45,157 bases of DNA from Rikenellaceae bacterium (GCA_015059865.1 SUZP01000010.1:1-45157), one strand, 5' to 3'; numbered from the stretch's first letter, positions 24,801 through 33,015 are shown. Notes: a model not told the origin generated them from the letters alone. Translations and numbers: made by a program.

Positions 24801-25012
24801 ATCTTCTCTCCGTTATACTCCATCTGCCAGCCCTCGTCGGACTTCATATCTACATAGTCGCGCTTAGGGGTATTTGCTGAGAGAGATGGTCGCTCTGCAT
24901 ACTGCGGAGTAGCAGGCTCCATAGATAACGAAGGGAGGCCTGTGCTTCCTGCAAAGACCAAGCTCGCCAACGCCACGAGCGATACCAATATGGCAACTAC
25001 TCTCCTTCTCAC
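21845..25012 (-). CDS. OstA/LptA-like large outer-membrane biogenesis protein
   Basis: A 1055-residue protein with an N-terminal signal (MRRRVVAILVSLVALASLVFAG). Residues about 60-340 form OstA/LptA-type beta repeats (HHNGTVITADSAVRYNERHIECFGNVLINRGSTYIYGDRADY), the lipopolysaccharide-bridge fold. A long charged region follows with Lys/Arg/Glu helices and a Pro/Ser/Thr patch (about 400-470). Next comes a Lys-Val-Asp-Ser repeat (about 621-651), another coiled region, and a second OstA-like part (TSEIMHITTRNSQLAQADFEGKPLTVSQIDT). It starts 2 bases after a SurA-like gene. The order PPIase-SurA-OstA suggests delivery or assembly of LPS and outer-membrane proteins. The C-terminal barrel of LptD is not obvious. 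Confidence 0.85.
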   Translation of the reverse strand: MRRRVVAILVSLVALASLVFAGSTGLPSLSMEPATPQYAERPSLSANTPKRDYVDMKSDEGWQMEYNGEKIMVVVGNFAAHHNGTVITADSAVRYNERHIECFGNVLINRGSTYIYGDRADYNGATNEAKVYSKIVKVVDGDATLFTYNFSFNTQTNIGYYSGGGVFINGDNILESDRGYLYTDNNEIICVDRVQMRNNEYDMMGDSVVYNTDTDFAQFFTRTNIWNKSQDGNSANDDYLYADRGTFDKRKQLYTLTLNGYILTKDQELLCDTLDYYRDSDYVRLKRNIQIDDRSQKMIIFGDWGEYWKEPGNVFVTKDPAIISYDLSQGDSLFVRSDSMFVYTRYPIREKIEKARKDSLEQAAKAVQTAKLADSAKIKQDELRKKTMERAMQSKQGKHPDSKDGDREDADRRRGRDRKREQGTPPHNKKPNTPKASNTPKSPSAPTSSAEQKTPQGVVDTTKSAIDTTKVVVDSAKVVAKTKSELRREMIDSLIKDTINPRSALLAKLLKEEAAEINAIVKAAIKEEQRRREAERAAMLAERHALYVKLLGEAKVRDAERRRIEREIEKRVKDSLKVVNDSIKRANDSLKRLAKIKPDSTKRDTLKLDTLQLDSIKTDTIKVDSVKVDSIKKDSVKVDSVKVDSIKKDSVKVDTTKVDSLAKFDTMTVKQVKAYFKEIYDKEKAEEERIKQDSLNAKLDRIGLARQAKRTEQYKKWARRDSIYNAKAQERADELLRRKLARQEKRGIFIKMADSTELRIVDSILLAEFGPLDSLVGRKLDSLIEILYPKDIPSPTEVAKEQAENIDSLYREIRAYSRVKMYRSDFQSVCDSLTMTTVDSIIHLYKLPVLWNGSSQITSEIMHITTRNSQLAQADFEGKPLTVSQIDTAHYNQVTGKEMTALFRNNQIYRNDVKGNVQTIYYMQEDNSPEITLMAYIEAGDMTSYIENQQVVGITYRGNPTYTFYPMDKIPETQPTKLPNFVWEASRRPSQDSVFTRTIHPSQRVEKRSLRKPLFPINALLQQRRADYIRRSEWRDRTDTLTYETIEWLESLKSF
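23061..23150 (-). repeat. 45-bp in-frame tandem repeat in the OstA-like gene
   Basis: Two consecutive 45-base units, each starting ACGGAGTCCTTCTTGATGCT on the plus strand (23061 and 23106), encode 15-residue Lys-Val-Asp-Ser-rich units. Degenerate shorter units continue on both sides. Confidence 0.85.
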
Positions 25013-25014
25013 GA

Positions 25015-26433
25015 CTATCTATTCTGCTTTACCCAGTTTTTATTCTCGAACTCCATACTGCGGAACTCAGGAGCGATGTAGACATACATCGAAGCTATCT
25101 TCTTGTTGAGCCACTCCTTGAATTCGCGCTCCTGCTTCTGGGCCAGAGCCATCTGCTCCAAGCGCAGATAATCCTCTTCGAGTGAGGCGTTGTGCGCAGG
25201 GTATACCTTCAACAGCTTCACAACCTTCACCAACTCGTTACCCATCATATCATTCGAACGGAATGGAGTTGAAATCTCACCCTCGCGCAAGCGACGAATG
25301 GTATTGTAGTCGTCGATGCTCTTTCCTCCCATAGCTCCGAAATCCTCCTTCAAGAACTTCGTGGCAGTGAGCTTAGCATCGTATGCCGAGTATCGCTCCA
25401 AGAGGTCGTGGTTGGTAACTACGCCTCCATTCTGCTTCGAGTGCTTGTCGTCGGAGTGCTTACGCGCAGCCTCCTCGAACGAGAGAGAGTCCTTCTTGAT
25501 AAGGTTTACAAGACTATCCAAGTCGCGCATCGGAGCGACAATCTCCTCCACCGTAAATGTTGGTCTCAGCAAGATATGACGGCAGTGATAGAGCTGCCCC
25601 TTCTTGTCGATAAGCTGAATAAGGTGGAAACCGAACTCCGACTCCACAACCTCCGACACCTGACCGGGCTTCAACTCGCCCAAGGCATCGGCAAATGGCT
25701 TCACAAAGCCCGACAACGGCGCAGGCTCCAACTCGCCACCCTGAATGGCAGAGCCATCGACCGAGTACATACGCGCCAATGTTGCAAAGCGAGTCTTGCC
25801 CGTAACGATACGCTCACGCATCTCGACCAAGCGCTCGCGAGTACGCAGTTTAGCCTCCTTCATATTCTTCGGAAACATCGTAATCTGCGCATACATATAT
25901 TGCTCCGCAATTATCGGCAGACTATCCTTATCTATTGATTTATAGAAACGCTCCACCTCGCCGGGTACAATCTTTGTCTTAGCCACTATGGTCTGCTGCA
26001 TCATTTGCGCATAGGCCTGCTCCTCAATCTGACGACGGAAGAGGTCGCGAATATGGTATATCGCCATATGGCTCTTCTTCTCCAACGCCGTGATAGAGCC
26101 CTCGCGGTCTACCATAGTCTGCACCTGCTGCTCCACACGCTGCGCCACCTCGCCCTGACTAATCTCCACCGAGTCGAGCAATGCCTGATTGTAGAGCAAC
26201 TTCTGCAACATCAGATTTTCGAGAGCCTCACTCTCGGCCGAACGGTCGGAGGTGTATCGTTCACTACGGCGTTGCTCGGTAATCATCTTGGCAGCCTGCT
26301 TCATATCGGAGTAACTAATCGAGGAGTTACCAACCACAGCAACAACCTTATCGAGCATCACAAAACGCTTCTCAGCCACCACAGCCGAAACCACTATAAG
26401 CGTACAAATCAGTATTGAGACTATTTTTTTCAT
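25015..26433 (-). CDS. SurA-like periplasmic peptidyl-prolyl isomerase/chaperone
   Basis: The 472-residue protein has a Sec signal (MKKIVSILICTLIVVSAVVA), a SurA-type N-terminal helical chaperone domain (LDKVVAVVGNSSISYSDMKQAAKMI), then two parvulin (PpiC) domains. The first (about 175-275) contains FATLARMYSVDGSAIQGGELEP and EFGFHLIQLIDKKG. The second begins CRHILLRPTF and has FEEAARKHSDDKHSKQNGG. It would escort unfolded outer-membrane proteins across the periplasm and isomerise X-Pro bonds. It lies between a second PpiC-like lipoprotein (24-base gap) and the OstA-like gene. Confidence 0.9.
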   Translation of the reverse strand: MKKIVSILICTLIVVSAVVAEKRFVMLDKVVAVVGNSSISYSDMKQAAKMITEQRRSERYTSDRSAESEALENLMLQKLLYNQALLDSVEISQGEVAQRVEQQVQTMVDREGSITALEKKSHMAIYHIRDLFRRQIEEQAYAQMMQQTIVAKTKIVPGEVERFYKSIDKDSLPIIAEQYMYAQITMFPKNMKEAKLRTRERLVEMRERIVTGKTRFATLARMYSVDGSAIQGGELEPAPLSGFVKPFADALGELKPGQVSEVVESEFGFHLIQLIDKKGQLYHCRHILLRPTFTVEEIVAPMRDLDSLVNLIKKDSLSFEEAARKHSDDKHSKQNGGVVTNHDLLERYSAYDAKLTATKFLKEDFGAMGGKSIDDYNTIRRLREGEISTPFRSNDMMGNELVKVVKLLKVYPAHNASLEEDYLRLEQMALAQKQEREFKEWLNKKIASMYVYIAPEFRSMEFENKNWVKQNR

Positions 26434-26457
26434 ATCTTGGCTTTGTATTAATCTATT

Positions 26458-27318
26458 CTATTCGTAGATTTTGGCGTGTCCCGAAGTCAGGGCATTGCTC
26501 TTTATTCGCTCCTCTTGTCGATGCAGCACCTCAGTATAGTGACGATTTACCAAAATCTGACGAATATTCTCTTTAACCATTTCAAGCGGCATTGCATCGC
26601 CCACTCGCAGGACATTTGTTATTCGGAAGTAGTAGTAGGTCTTGTCGTGATGTATGCGCTGAGTCTTGCGATTGTTGAGCAGCTCGTTATTCTTCGAGGT
26701 GCGCAACAGTGGCAGATTGCTCAAAAAGTCGGAGAATGACACCCACTCCTCGAATTGAAGATGTAGCATATTATTCTTACGACACGACTCGACAAAATCT
26801 TCACGATGTTCGGCCTTCGGGGAGTCAAACCACTTCAACAGCTGCTCGCGACGGCGAAACTTCTCATTCACGGCGAATATCTCGCCTTTGACCATAGGTT
26901 GCGAGATACGGAAATTCGACTTGTGAGCGTTGTAGTATGCTGCAATATCCTTGTCGGTAATCTCGCCACAAGGCTCCGCTTCGAGATAGTGACGGTCGAG
27001 GCGATGCACCAACAGCGAGCGACGATACTCCTCTACCATACGGTCGATATCCGACTCCGACTCCGAGAATAATTTTTCGGCCTCCTGCTGTTTGAGTTGC
27101 CCTATTATCCACCTCTCGATAAAGGTTTGAGAGTAGTTTACGCTATCCGCCTTCTCTATGCCACTTGGCATCGAAGCAGCCAATTCCGAGCGATAGAGAT
27201 AGGTCGTACCCACACGCGCAATCATCTCGTCATCAGCCTTATAGCCCGACCACGAATTACACGCCCATACAGACGAGAGCGATAGAATAACAACCAGTAT
27301 TTCGTAAAATCTACGCAT
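26458..27318 (-). CDS. PpiC-like foldase lipoprotein
   Basis: The product is 286 residues from the ATG at 27316-27318. A hydrophobic signal ends VWAC (Cys20), a weak lipobox. The rest is helical with SurA/PrsA-like features (YKADDEMIARVGTTYLYRSELAASM; ITDKDIAAYYNAHKSNFRI) and a degenerate isomerase region. An upstream in-frame start at 27345 is rejected because a -7 promoter box lies between them and the signal peptide begins at MRRFYEIL. It leads the PPIase-SurA-OstA operon, so a role in outer-membrane protein folding is likely. Isomerase activity is doubtful. Confidence 0.78.
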   Translation of the reverse strand: MRRFYEILVVILSLSSVWACNSWSGYKADDEMIARVGTTYLYRSELAASMPSGIEKADSVNYSQTFIERWIIGQLKQQEAEKLFSESESDIDRMVEEYRRSLLVHRLDRHYLEAEPCGEITDKDIAAYYNAHKSNFRISQPMVKGEIFAVNEKFRRREQLLKWFDSPKAEHREDFVESCRKNNMLHLQFEEWVSFSDFLSNLPLLRTSKNNELLNNRKTQRIHHDKTYYYFRITNVLRVGDAMPLEMVKENIRQILVNRHYTEVLHRQEERIKSNALTSGHAKIYE

Positions 27319-27325
27319 ACAACTC

Positions 27326-27334
27326 GCAAAGATA
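27326..27334 (-). promoter_or_regulatory. -7 promoter element of the PPIase-SurA-OstA operon
   Basis: TATCTTTGC on the minus strand (27334-27326) is a full -7 match and ends only 8 bases before the ATG at 27318. Transcription would start at or next to the start codon, so the message is probably leaderless or nearly so. The -33 box is not clear. Confidence 0.55.
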
Positions 27335-27371
27335 GTAAATTTCACGAAATAAAACGAGAGAATTACAATTT

Positions 27372-27598
27372 TATTGTAAATGTGGGTAGGAATGGGGAAC
27401 TCCTACCCTTGTCAAGGCGCGACAAAACTGGGGTTTACTGGGGACACACCTGCGGTGTTTTACTGGGGGCGGGCGTTCCGCCCTTTACTGGGGAGCGCGG
27501 ATAGTAATTAAAAATTAAAAATTAAGAATTAAAAATTCCTTTAATTGTCAATTGTCAATTCGTCAATTGTCAATTTGAAAACTACTCACTACTCACTG
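27372..27598 (+). repeat. ACTGGGG/heptad mosaic element, left copy
   Basis: A hairpin GGGTAGGA/TCCTACCC (27384-27408) is followed by an 84-base core (27416-27499). In the core ACTGGGG units, mostly preceded by TTT, alternate with hairpins ACACC-TGC-GGTGT and GGGCG-TTC-CGCCC. Then come AATTAAA-type units (27504-27536), TTCCTTT, AATTGTC units (27543-27573) and ACTACTC units that supply the stop codon of the SDR gene (27593-27595). The core matches 34571-34653 in reverse orientation with two mismatches. The gap holds no gene. Confidence 0.88.
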
Positions 27599-29080
27599 TT
27601 TGTAGTCTTCCGGTGTGGCTGTGCCGTAGGTCTGTCCGCCATCGCCATCTGGGCGCATCTTGTTCCACACCTGCGCAAAGAATGGATTACGCGCGGCCTC
27701 CTCGTCAAATCGCCAAGGTGCAGGCATACACTCCTCGCACCAATGACCACCGAGCAGCACCAACGCAGGTGAAGCCTCGAAGTGGTGTCCAAAGGCGCAC
27801 TCCCACTCCAACTTTGTTGCTAAATCGCCCTTAACCATTGTTTCGGACAGGCACTTACCGCCACGAAATGCAGCCGCCTGATGCATATCTTCGATATCGA
27901 GTTCGGCAAGCGGCTTCGACTCGTCGTAGCCGTGTGAGAGTCGCTCAGCCTCCTCCTCGCCAGAGAGATGAATGTCACGCATCTCCGCCCACGAGCCTAT
28001 TTTTTCACGCTCCTCGCGCGAGCCGAAGTAGGCCTTGATGCGCTGTTCGTTACCCGTTTTAAGCCAGCCAAGAGTGCCGAAAATTCTATCACTTGCAATC
28101 ATTCGCATAAACGGCTTTATCACAAATGCAGGGGCTATTTTTGCCAACTTATAGAACTTTGGCAGCGTGCTTGCCATCTGCGAAAAATACTCCGCAACAG
28201 GCACATTCGCGCGGAAGTGCAAGTACTTCTCCAACTTATCCGAATCGAGGTAGTATTGACCATGGAAGTTGTGCGTTGCAAACCACTTCACATCGAAGAT
28301 TTTTTCGGGCGCAGGGCAGTTTATAGATTTGAGTAGATAGCACTCGAAATCGTAGTTTGTAAGGCGGTACTCCGCACCACTGCCTATATTGTAGAATTTG
28401 CACCAAAACTCCTCTGGCACATCATCGCCACAAACATTCGCCAAGAGTCGCCCTGAGTCCTCGACCGTAGCCCACTCCAACACACCGCGGATAGGCACAT
28501 GGAACATTATTGGGTCCATATTTTTGAGGATTGCAGGATAGAGGATACCCGATTGACGCAGGCTCACCCAATGCTTCAAGCCCGACTCCGCAAAAATGCG
28601 CTCTGCACGACATTTTGATATGGCGTAGTAGTCGAATATCGAAGGAAAAATAGGGTCGCCTGTACGCCCCCAATGCAGCGGCTCACGGCGGTCGCCCGTC
28701 TGCGCCACACTACCGATATATACAACTTTTATATCGTCGCTATTTGGCTGAGCCTTAACAGCTTTAACCACATTTTCGGCAGCTGTAACATTGACCTTTA
28801 AGACGCTCTTGGGTTTATAGTCTGCACGAGGCGAAACCATACCTCCAACATGCAGAACATAGTCTGCCCCAGATGTCGCATTTAGAACATCTTCATAGTT
28901 CATCAAATCGCCCCAAACAATGCGAATTGCATCGCCATATTTGGAGAGTTTTTGACGGTTACGCTTTGTGTCGCGCACAAGCACCGTAATATCAAATTCA
29001 TCTCTTCGGACAAACAATTCAGCCAATCCTGCCGAGCCCATAACACCGGTTGCACCAGTGAGAAAAACACGCTTCTTCAA
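27593..29080 (-). CDS. Extended SDR (NAD-dependent epimerase-like) fused to C-terminal zinc ribbon
   Basis: A 495-residue protein. The N-terminus is an extended SDR: TGATGVMG (residues 8-15), D31-region strand ITVLVRD, YIGSVAQTG, and Y152-x3-K156 (YYAISK). Residues 300-400 are a helical extension. Residues 405-455 form a treble-clef or zinc-ribbon-like unit, GGKCLS (C410), EWECAFGHH (C428, H432/H433) and HWCEEC (C448, C451). The natural substrate is unknown; the SDR part resembles nucleotide-sugar or sterol-type dehydratase/epimerases. The start is TTG (29078-29080), because no ATG fits and heptad repeats lie directly upstream. The stop codon also lies in heptads. Confidence 0.75.
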   Translation of the reverse strand: MKKRVFLTGATGVMGSAGLAELFVRRDEFDITVLVRDTKRNRQKLSKYGDAIRIVWGDLMNYEDVLNATSGADYVLHVGGMVSPRADYKPKSVLKVNVTAAENVVKAVKAQPNSDDIKVVYIGSVAQTGDRREPLHWGRTGDPIFPSIFDYYAISKCRAERIFAESGLKHWVSLRQSGILYPAILKNMDPIMFHVPIRGVLEWATVEDSGRLLANVCGDDVPEEFWCKFYNIGSGAEYRLTNYDFECYLLKSINCPAPEKIFDVKWFATHNFHGQYYLDSDKLEKYLHFRANVPVAEYFSQMASTLPKFYKLAKIAPAFVIKPFMRMIASDRIFGTLGWLKTGNEQRIKAYFGSREEREKIGSWAEMRDIHLSGEEEAERLSHGYDESKPLAELDIEDMHQAAAFRGGKCLSETMVKGDLATKLEWECAFGHHFEASPALVLLGGHWCEECMPAPWRFDEEAARNPFFAQVWNKMRPDGDGGQTYGTATPEDYKQ

Positions 29081-29114
29081 GTTAAAAGTTAAGAGTTAAG
29101 AGTTAAGAGTTAAA
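29080..29114. repeat. AGTTAAR heptad array between SDR and CPBP genes
   Basis: Five consecutive 7-base units AGTTAA(A/G) fill the whole 15-base gap between the two genes. They also encode the last residues and stop of the CPBP protein (TLTLNS) and touch the TTG start of the SDR gene. Confidence 0.9.
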
Positions 29115-29956
29115 GTTTTTTTGTTTCCCTTTCTGAAAACCTTAAAGTAGGCCTCGATGCTGCACGCTACAAATATGGCGGCTGCAACACCATAAATCGA
29201 CCAATAGATTACGCCACCGCCGATTATGTCGTATAGCGACATATCTCCAACGCCAAAGCATATCAGGGCGAAGGCCATAGCGTTATTTATTGAGTGGATA
29301 ATTATCGTTGCATAGAGCGACGATGTACGCACATAGAGTACTCCAAATATAAGACCTGCCACGATTGCCACGACTGCCGTAGCAGCGTCGATATGTATCA
29401 ATCCGAAGAAGAGCGACGAGAAGAGTATCGACATCTTCACGCCCAATCGCCTATGCAGCACCTCGAACAACAACCCTCGACAGAGCAACTCCTCCAACAC
29501 CGCAGAGGTTACAATCGCCGTAAAGCAAGCCCAAAAGCCTCGACCAAGACCACGACCTTCGCTCTGTGGCAGATAGGAGAGAAGAGGTTCGAGAATAATC
29601 TGTGCAGCGATAAGCCATAGCACTCCAACAAGCACCACACTCGGATTGAAGCCCGAAGCGGAGTGGTCGATATGTATAGCGCGCTTACCCCCTCGCAAAC
29701 GCACATAGAGCCACAACACCGCTATCGAAAAGAGCATCGAAAGCGGATATACGAGTGCTGTATATCGGCCAAGCACCACCTGCTCGTTCATATATGTTTC
29801 GATATCCACGGTATCAATTGCCGAGACCTCAGGCGCAACAATACCAAAACTCCTCAACACCGAGCCTACAACCATCTGCGATACGAAAAACAAGAGCAGC
29901 AGTATCGCCATATCGCCTACCGTAGGAAATCTCTTTATTCGACTATTTTTCTCCAT
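29096..29956 (-). CDS. CPBP-family intramembrane metalloprotease
   Basis: The 286-residue protein starts at the ATG at 29954-29956. It has about seven hydrophobic helices. The Abi/CPBP motifs are present: E155-E156-x3-R160 (LEELLCRGLLFEVL), a helix with H188 (FFGLIHID) and H221/N225 (IIHSINNAMAFA). These residues bind zinc in prenyl-CAAX-type proteases. Bacterial members are linked to bacteriocin self-immunity or protein processing; the target is unknown. The C-terminal TLTLNS is encoded by repeat DNA. The gene is divergent from parA and probably co-transcribed with the SDR gene. Confidence 0.88.
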   Translation of the reverse strand: MEKNSRIKRFPTVGDMAILLLLFFVSQMVVGSVLRSFGIVAPEVSAIDTVDIETYMNEQVVLGRYTALVYPLSMLFSIAVLWLYVRLRGGKRAIHIDHSASGFNPSVVLVGVLWLIAAQIILEPLLSYLPQSEGRGLGRGFWACFTAIVTSAVLEELLCRGLLFEVLHRRLGVKMSILFSSLFFGLIHIDAATAVVAIVAGLIFGVLYVRTSSLYATIIIHSINNAMAFALICFGVGDMSLYDIIGGGVIYWSIYGVAAAIFVACSIEAYFKVFRKGNKKTLTLNS

Positions 29957-30012
29957 TTCTACACTGTTTTCGAGTGCGAAGTTAAACAATTTCGTGCAAA
30001 AGCGAAACTTTA

Positions 30013-30046
30013 TTTGGGTAAATCAAATTAAAATTACTAAATTTGC
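30013..30046 (+). promoter_or_regulatory. Promoter of parA-parB
   Basis: TTTG (30013-30016), 21 bases, then TAAATTTGC (30038-30046); the ATG is at 30091. Confidence 0.65.
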
Positions 30047-30090
30047 CCGATTATTATTTATAATAACTACGAATAAAGGGTACGAGATAT

Positions 30091-30864
30091 ATGGGTAAAG
30101 TTGTCGCATTGGCAAACCAAAAGGGCGGTGTAGGAAAGACCACTACCGCGATAAACCTCTCGGCGTCAATAGCTTTGTTGGGCAAGAAGGTGCTTCTTAT
30201 CGATGCCGACCCACAGGCTAATGCCACCTCTGGATTGGGTTTCGACATCAACTCGGAGGGCATATATGAGTGTATCACCGGCTCACGCACTGCCGAGGAG
30301 GTGATGCTCCACAGCGAGGATATCAAAAATCTGTGGGTGTTGCCTTCGAGTATCGACCTTGTTGCAGCAGATACTGAACTCCCATCAATGGAGGATAGTC
30401 ATCGAGTTGTAAAACGCATTATCGAGAGCATACGCGACAAGTTCGACTACATCTTTATCGACTGCTCACCATCACTCGGCTTTACAACGGTGAATATCCT
30501 CACCGCGGCCGACTCGGTACTTATACCCGTACAGTGCGAATACCTTGCACTCGAAGGTCTGAGCAAGCTGCTCAACACCATTAAGATTGTCAAGAGCAAC
30601 CTCAACCCTTCGCTCGAGATCGAGGGTTTCTTGCTGACAATGTATATGCGCAATCGTCTGAATAATCAGGTGGCAAACGAGGTGCGCGAACACTTCGGCG
30701 CACTCGCCTACGACACAATAATCCAGCGAAATATTCGTTTAGGAGAGGCACCTTCACACGGAAAGCCGATTATGCTATACGACGCCTCGGCAAGCGGAGC
30801 GACCAACTATCTCCTCTTGGCAAAGGAGTTTTTGAAGAGAAATCGTAAAAAGAGTACAAAATAA
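30091..30864 (+). CDS. parA: Chromosome partitioning ATPase ParA (Soj)
   Basis: A 257-residue ATPase with the deviant Walker A KGGVGKTT (residues 11-18), switch I VLLIDADPQANATSGLG and Walker B-like YIFIDCSPSLGFTTVN, typical of ParA/Soj. It binds DNA nonspecifically in the ATP dimer form and moves or loads ParB-parS complexes for chromosome segregation. There is no N-terminal HTH, so it is the chromosomal type Ib. Its TAA overlaps the parB start by one base (30864). ParA genes often lie near the replication origin, but I see no DnaA boxes or dnaA here. Confidence 0.96.
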   Translation: MGKVVALANQKGGVGKTTTAINLSASIALLGKKVLLIDADPQANATSGLGFDINSEGIYECITGSRTAEEVMLHSEDIKNLWVLPSSIDLVAADTELPSMEDSHRVVKRIIESIRDKFDYIFIDCSPSLGFTTVNILTAADSVLIPVQCEYLALEGLSKLLNTIKIVKSNLNPSLEIEGFLLTMYMRNRLNNQVANEVREHFGALAYDTIIQRNIRLGEAPSHGKPIMLYDASASGATNYLLLAKEFLKRNRKKSTK

Positions 30865-31727
30865 TGAAACAGCAGAAGGGATTAGGCAAAGGTTTAAGCG
30901 CCCTATTCGGCGAGAATATCGAGGCTAAGACAAAGCCAATGGAGGAGATGAGCGAAATTCGCCTTGCGGATATCGTTCCAAACCCCACACAGCCGCGTAC
31001 TGAGTTTGACGAGGAGGCTCTCGAAGAGTTGGCAGAGTCTATTCGTCAGTTGGGACTTATTCAGCCTATCACGGTAAAGCGCAGTGGCGACAAGTATATC
31101 ATCATCAGCGGTGAGCGTCGTTGGCGCGCTGCCGAGAGGGCAGGCTTGGAGGCGTTGCCCGCATACATCCGCGAAGTAGATGATACCACGCTTCACGCAA
31201 TGGCTCTCGTTGAAAATATTCAGCGTGAGGACCTCAACGCCATCGAGATATCGCTCGGTATGCAGCGACTTATCGAGGAGTGCGGATTGACACAGGAGGC
31301 TCTCGCCGAACGACTTGGCAAGAAGCGCTCTACCGTAGCGAACTACCTGCGTCTGTTAAACTTGCCCGACGAGGTACAGTACGCCATTAAGGGCGGTATT
31401 ATCTCTATGGGACACGCCAAGGCTATCGCCTCGGCCGAGAGCAAGGCAAAGCAGTTATCGCTGCTCAAACGATGCGTAAAGAGCAACCTCTCGGTGCGCC
31501 AACTCGAAGATTTGGTACGCCTTGCATCGGAGAAGCGAACAAAGGTATCGCCTGCAACCGACGAGGAGTATCCTGAGTCGTACAGCCGTTTGGTCGAGTA
31601 TCTCGAAAAGTTCTTCTCGCAAGATATATCCATCAAGCGAGGCAAGAGTGGCGGAGGAAAAATCGTTATCGACTTCGCATCGGACAAGGATATAGAGAAG
31701 TTTGTGCAGAAGTTCAGCAAGCTGTAA
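30864..31727 (+). CDS. parB: Chromosome partitioning protein ParB (Spo0J)
   Basis: The 287-residue protein has the ParB CTPase/N domain: IRLADIVPNPTQPRTEFDEEALEELAESIRQLGLIQPITV, then the box ISGERRWRAAERAG (GERRxRA) and ALVENIQREDLNAIE. The HTH is TQEALAERLGKKRSTVANYLRLL, and a C-terminal dimer domain follows (KIVIDFASDKDIEKFVQKF). It binds parS and spreads as a CTP clamp. Full-length and intact. No parS (core CACGTG within TGTTTCAC/GTGAAACA) was seen in the sequence next to it. Confidence 0.96.
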   Translation: MKQQKGLGKGLSALFGENIEAKTKPMEEMSEIRLADIVPNPTQPRTEFDEEALEELAESIRQLGLIQPITVKRSGDKYIIISGERRWRAAERAGLEALPAYIREVDDTTLHAMALVENIQREDLNAIEISLGMQRLIEECGLTQEALAERLGKKRSTVANYLRLLNLPDEVQYAIKGGIISMGHAKAIASAESKAKQLSLLKRCVKSNLSVRQLEDLVRLASEKRTKVSPATDEEYPESYSRLVEYLEKFFSQDISIKRGKSGGGKIVIDFASDKDIEKFVQKFSKL

Positions 31728-31771
31728 GCAACTTTTTTGATTTGAAGATTAGAGAATTACATATTGGGCAA

Positions 31772-33007
31772 ATGATAAAGAGTAAAAGTTTAACACTTCT
31801 GCTCTGTGCGTTGTTTGTCTGCGTATCTCTCTCGGCCAATGCGCAGATTAATCCGTTCGGTCGTCAGAGAACAGGCGAGCGCACCATCATCCGCAGTGGC
31901 CAAGCCTACTATCCCGACTCGGTGGAGAAGGCGCGTATGGACTCTCTGCGTATAGCGCAGCTTGTCGATACATTGAAGAAGATTTCGCCCGACTCATTAG
32001 CAAAAGTGCGCGAAGATATTCGCCAGCAGTTGCCCGATTCGTTGCGAAAATCGATATTCGGCCGCGACAGTATCGAGATGGCTCGCGACAGCATCGCCCT
32101 CGCTGCATCTACGCCCGACTCCCTAACCGAGCGCCAGCGCAAACGCCTCGAAAGAAAGGAGAACAGAACACCTTTTATTAGCGACTCGATGTCGTTGCGC
32201 AATGTCTGCATCTCCTCGGCCATAATGCCGGGTTTCGGACAGATATACAACAAGCAGTATTGGAAGCTGCCAATTCTCTACGGCACGGTAGGAGCTTCGC
32301 TCGGACTATGTCTGTGGAGCAACAACAAGTATAAACCTCTGAAAAGAGAGTTTGAGTCCATAACAGACCAGAGCCTGCTGCGAACACCTGAGCTCAACGC
32401 CCTGCAACGCGATATGATAAAGTACAACACGATGAAGCAGGTCTTTATGGTTACAACCATAGCCTCGTACTTGTACTTTATTGGCGATGCCTGCGTGAAG
32501 TACTCAACAAACGAGGTTTCGCGCATCAACAAGGCTACAACGCTTGCAATGATTTGTCCGGGTGCCGGTCAGGTGTTCAACCAAAGCTATTGGCGCGTGC
32601 CTATCGTTGTGGGAGGTTTTGCCACCACCATATACTGTATAGATTGGAACAATAGAGGTTATCAGCGATTTAAGAAGGCGTACCGTCTGAAAGCCGACTA
32701 CGACGCCAACCCCGACCTCTACCCTAACGGCTCGCAGGATGAGTTCGGCGGTCGATACAACACCTCGTTCCTCAAAAACTTGCGTAACAGCTACCGCCGT
32801 AACCGAGACTTGTGTATCATCCTTACGGCAGGACTCTACATATTGCAGATTGTCGATGCACATGTCGATGCACATCTGCGCGACTACGACATCTCGAAAG
32901 ATTTGAGCGTCAGCCTCTCGCCCGTTGTGGGATACTCCTACAATCGGATGTCACCATATAGCGGTGGCGGAGCAACGCTCGGTATGAGTCTTGGACTCAC
33001 ATTCTGA
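31772..33007 (+). CDS. DUF5683-domain envelope protein
   Basis: The 411-residue product has a signal peptide (MIKSKSLTLLLCALFVCVSLSANAQ), a charged, disordered stretch (about 30-145) rich in Asp/Ser/Arg, then a DUF5683 domain. The domain starts NVCISSAIMPGFGQIYNKQYWKLPILYG and has a repeated motif MICPGAGQVFNQSYWRVPIVVGG with short membrane-like segments. The end is SLSPVVGYSYNRMSPYSGGGATLGMSLGLTF. The family is always small-residue-rich, membrane-bound and of unknown function. Its place between parB and the lytic transglycosylase is a conserved Bacteroidetes order. The ATG at 31772 is taken because the signal peptide begins there. Confidence 0.85.
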   Translation: MIKSKSLTLLLCALFVCVSLSANAQINPFGRQRTGERTIIRSGQAYYPDSVEKARMDSLRIAQLVDTLKKISPDSLAKVREDIRQQLPDSLRKSIFGRDSIEMARDSIALAASTPDSLTERQRKRLERKENRTPFISDSMSLRNVCISSAIMPGFGQIYNKQYWKLPILYGTVGASLGLCLWSNNKYKPLKREFESITDQSLLRTPELNALQRDMIKYNTMKQVFMVTTIASYLYFIGDACVKYSTNEVSRINKATTLAMICPGAGQVFNQSYWRVPIVVGGFATTIYCIDWNNRGYQRFKKAYRLKADYDANPDLYPNGSQDEFGGRYNTSFLKNLRNSYRRNRDLCIILTAGLYILQIVDAHVDAHLRDYDISKDLSVSLSPVVGYSYNRMSPYSGGGATLGMSLGLTF

Positions 33008-33015
33008 TAATAATT

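Noticed and set aside
30000..31800. parS site next to parAB
   Set aside because: No sequence close to TGTTTCAC/GTGAAACA was found by eye near the genes; it may lie outside the window.
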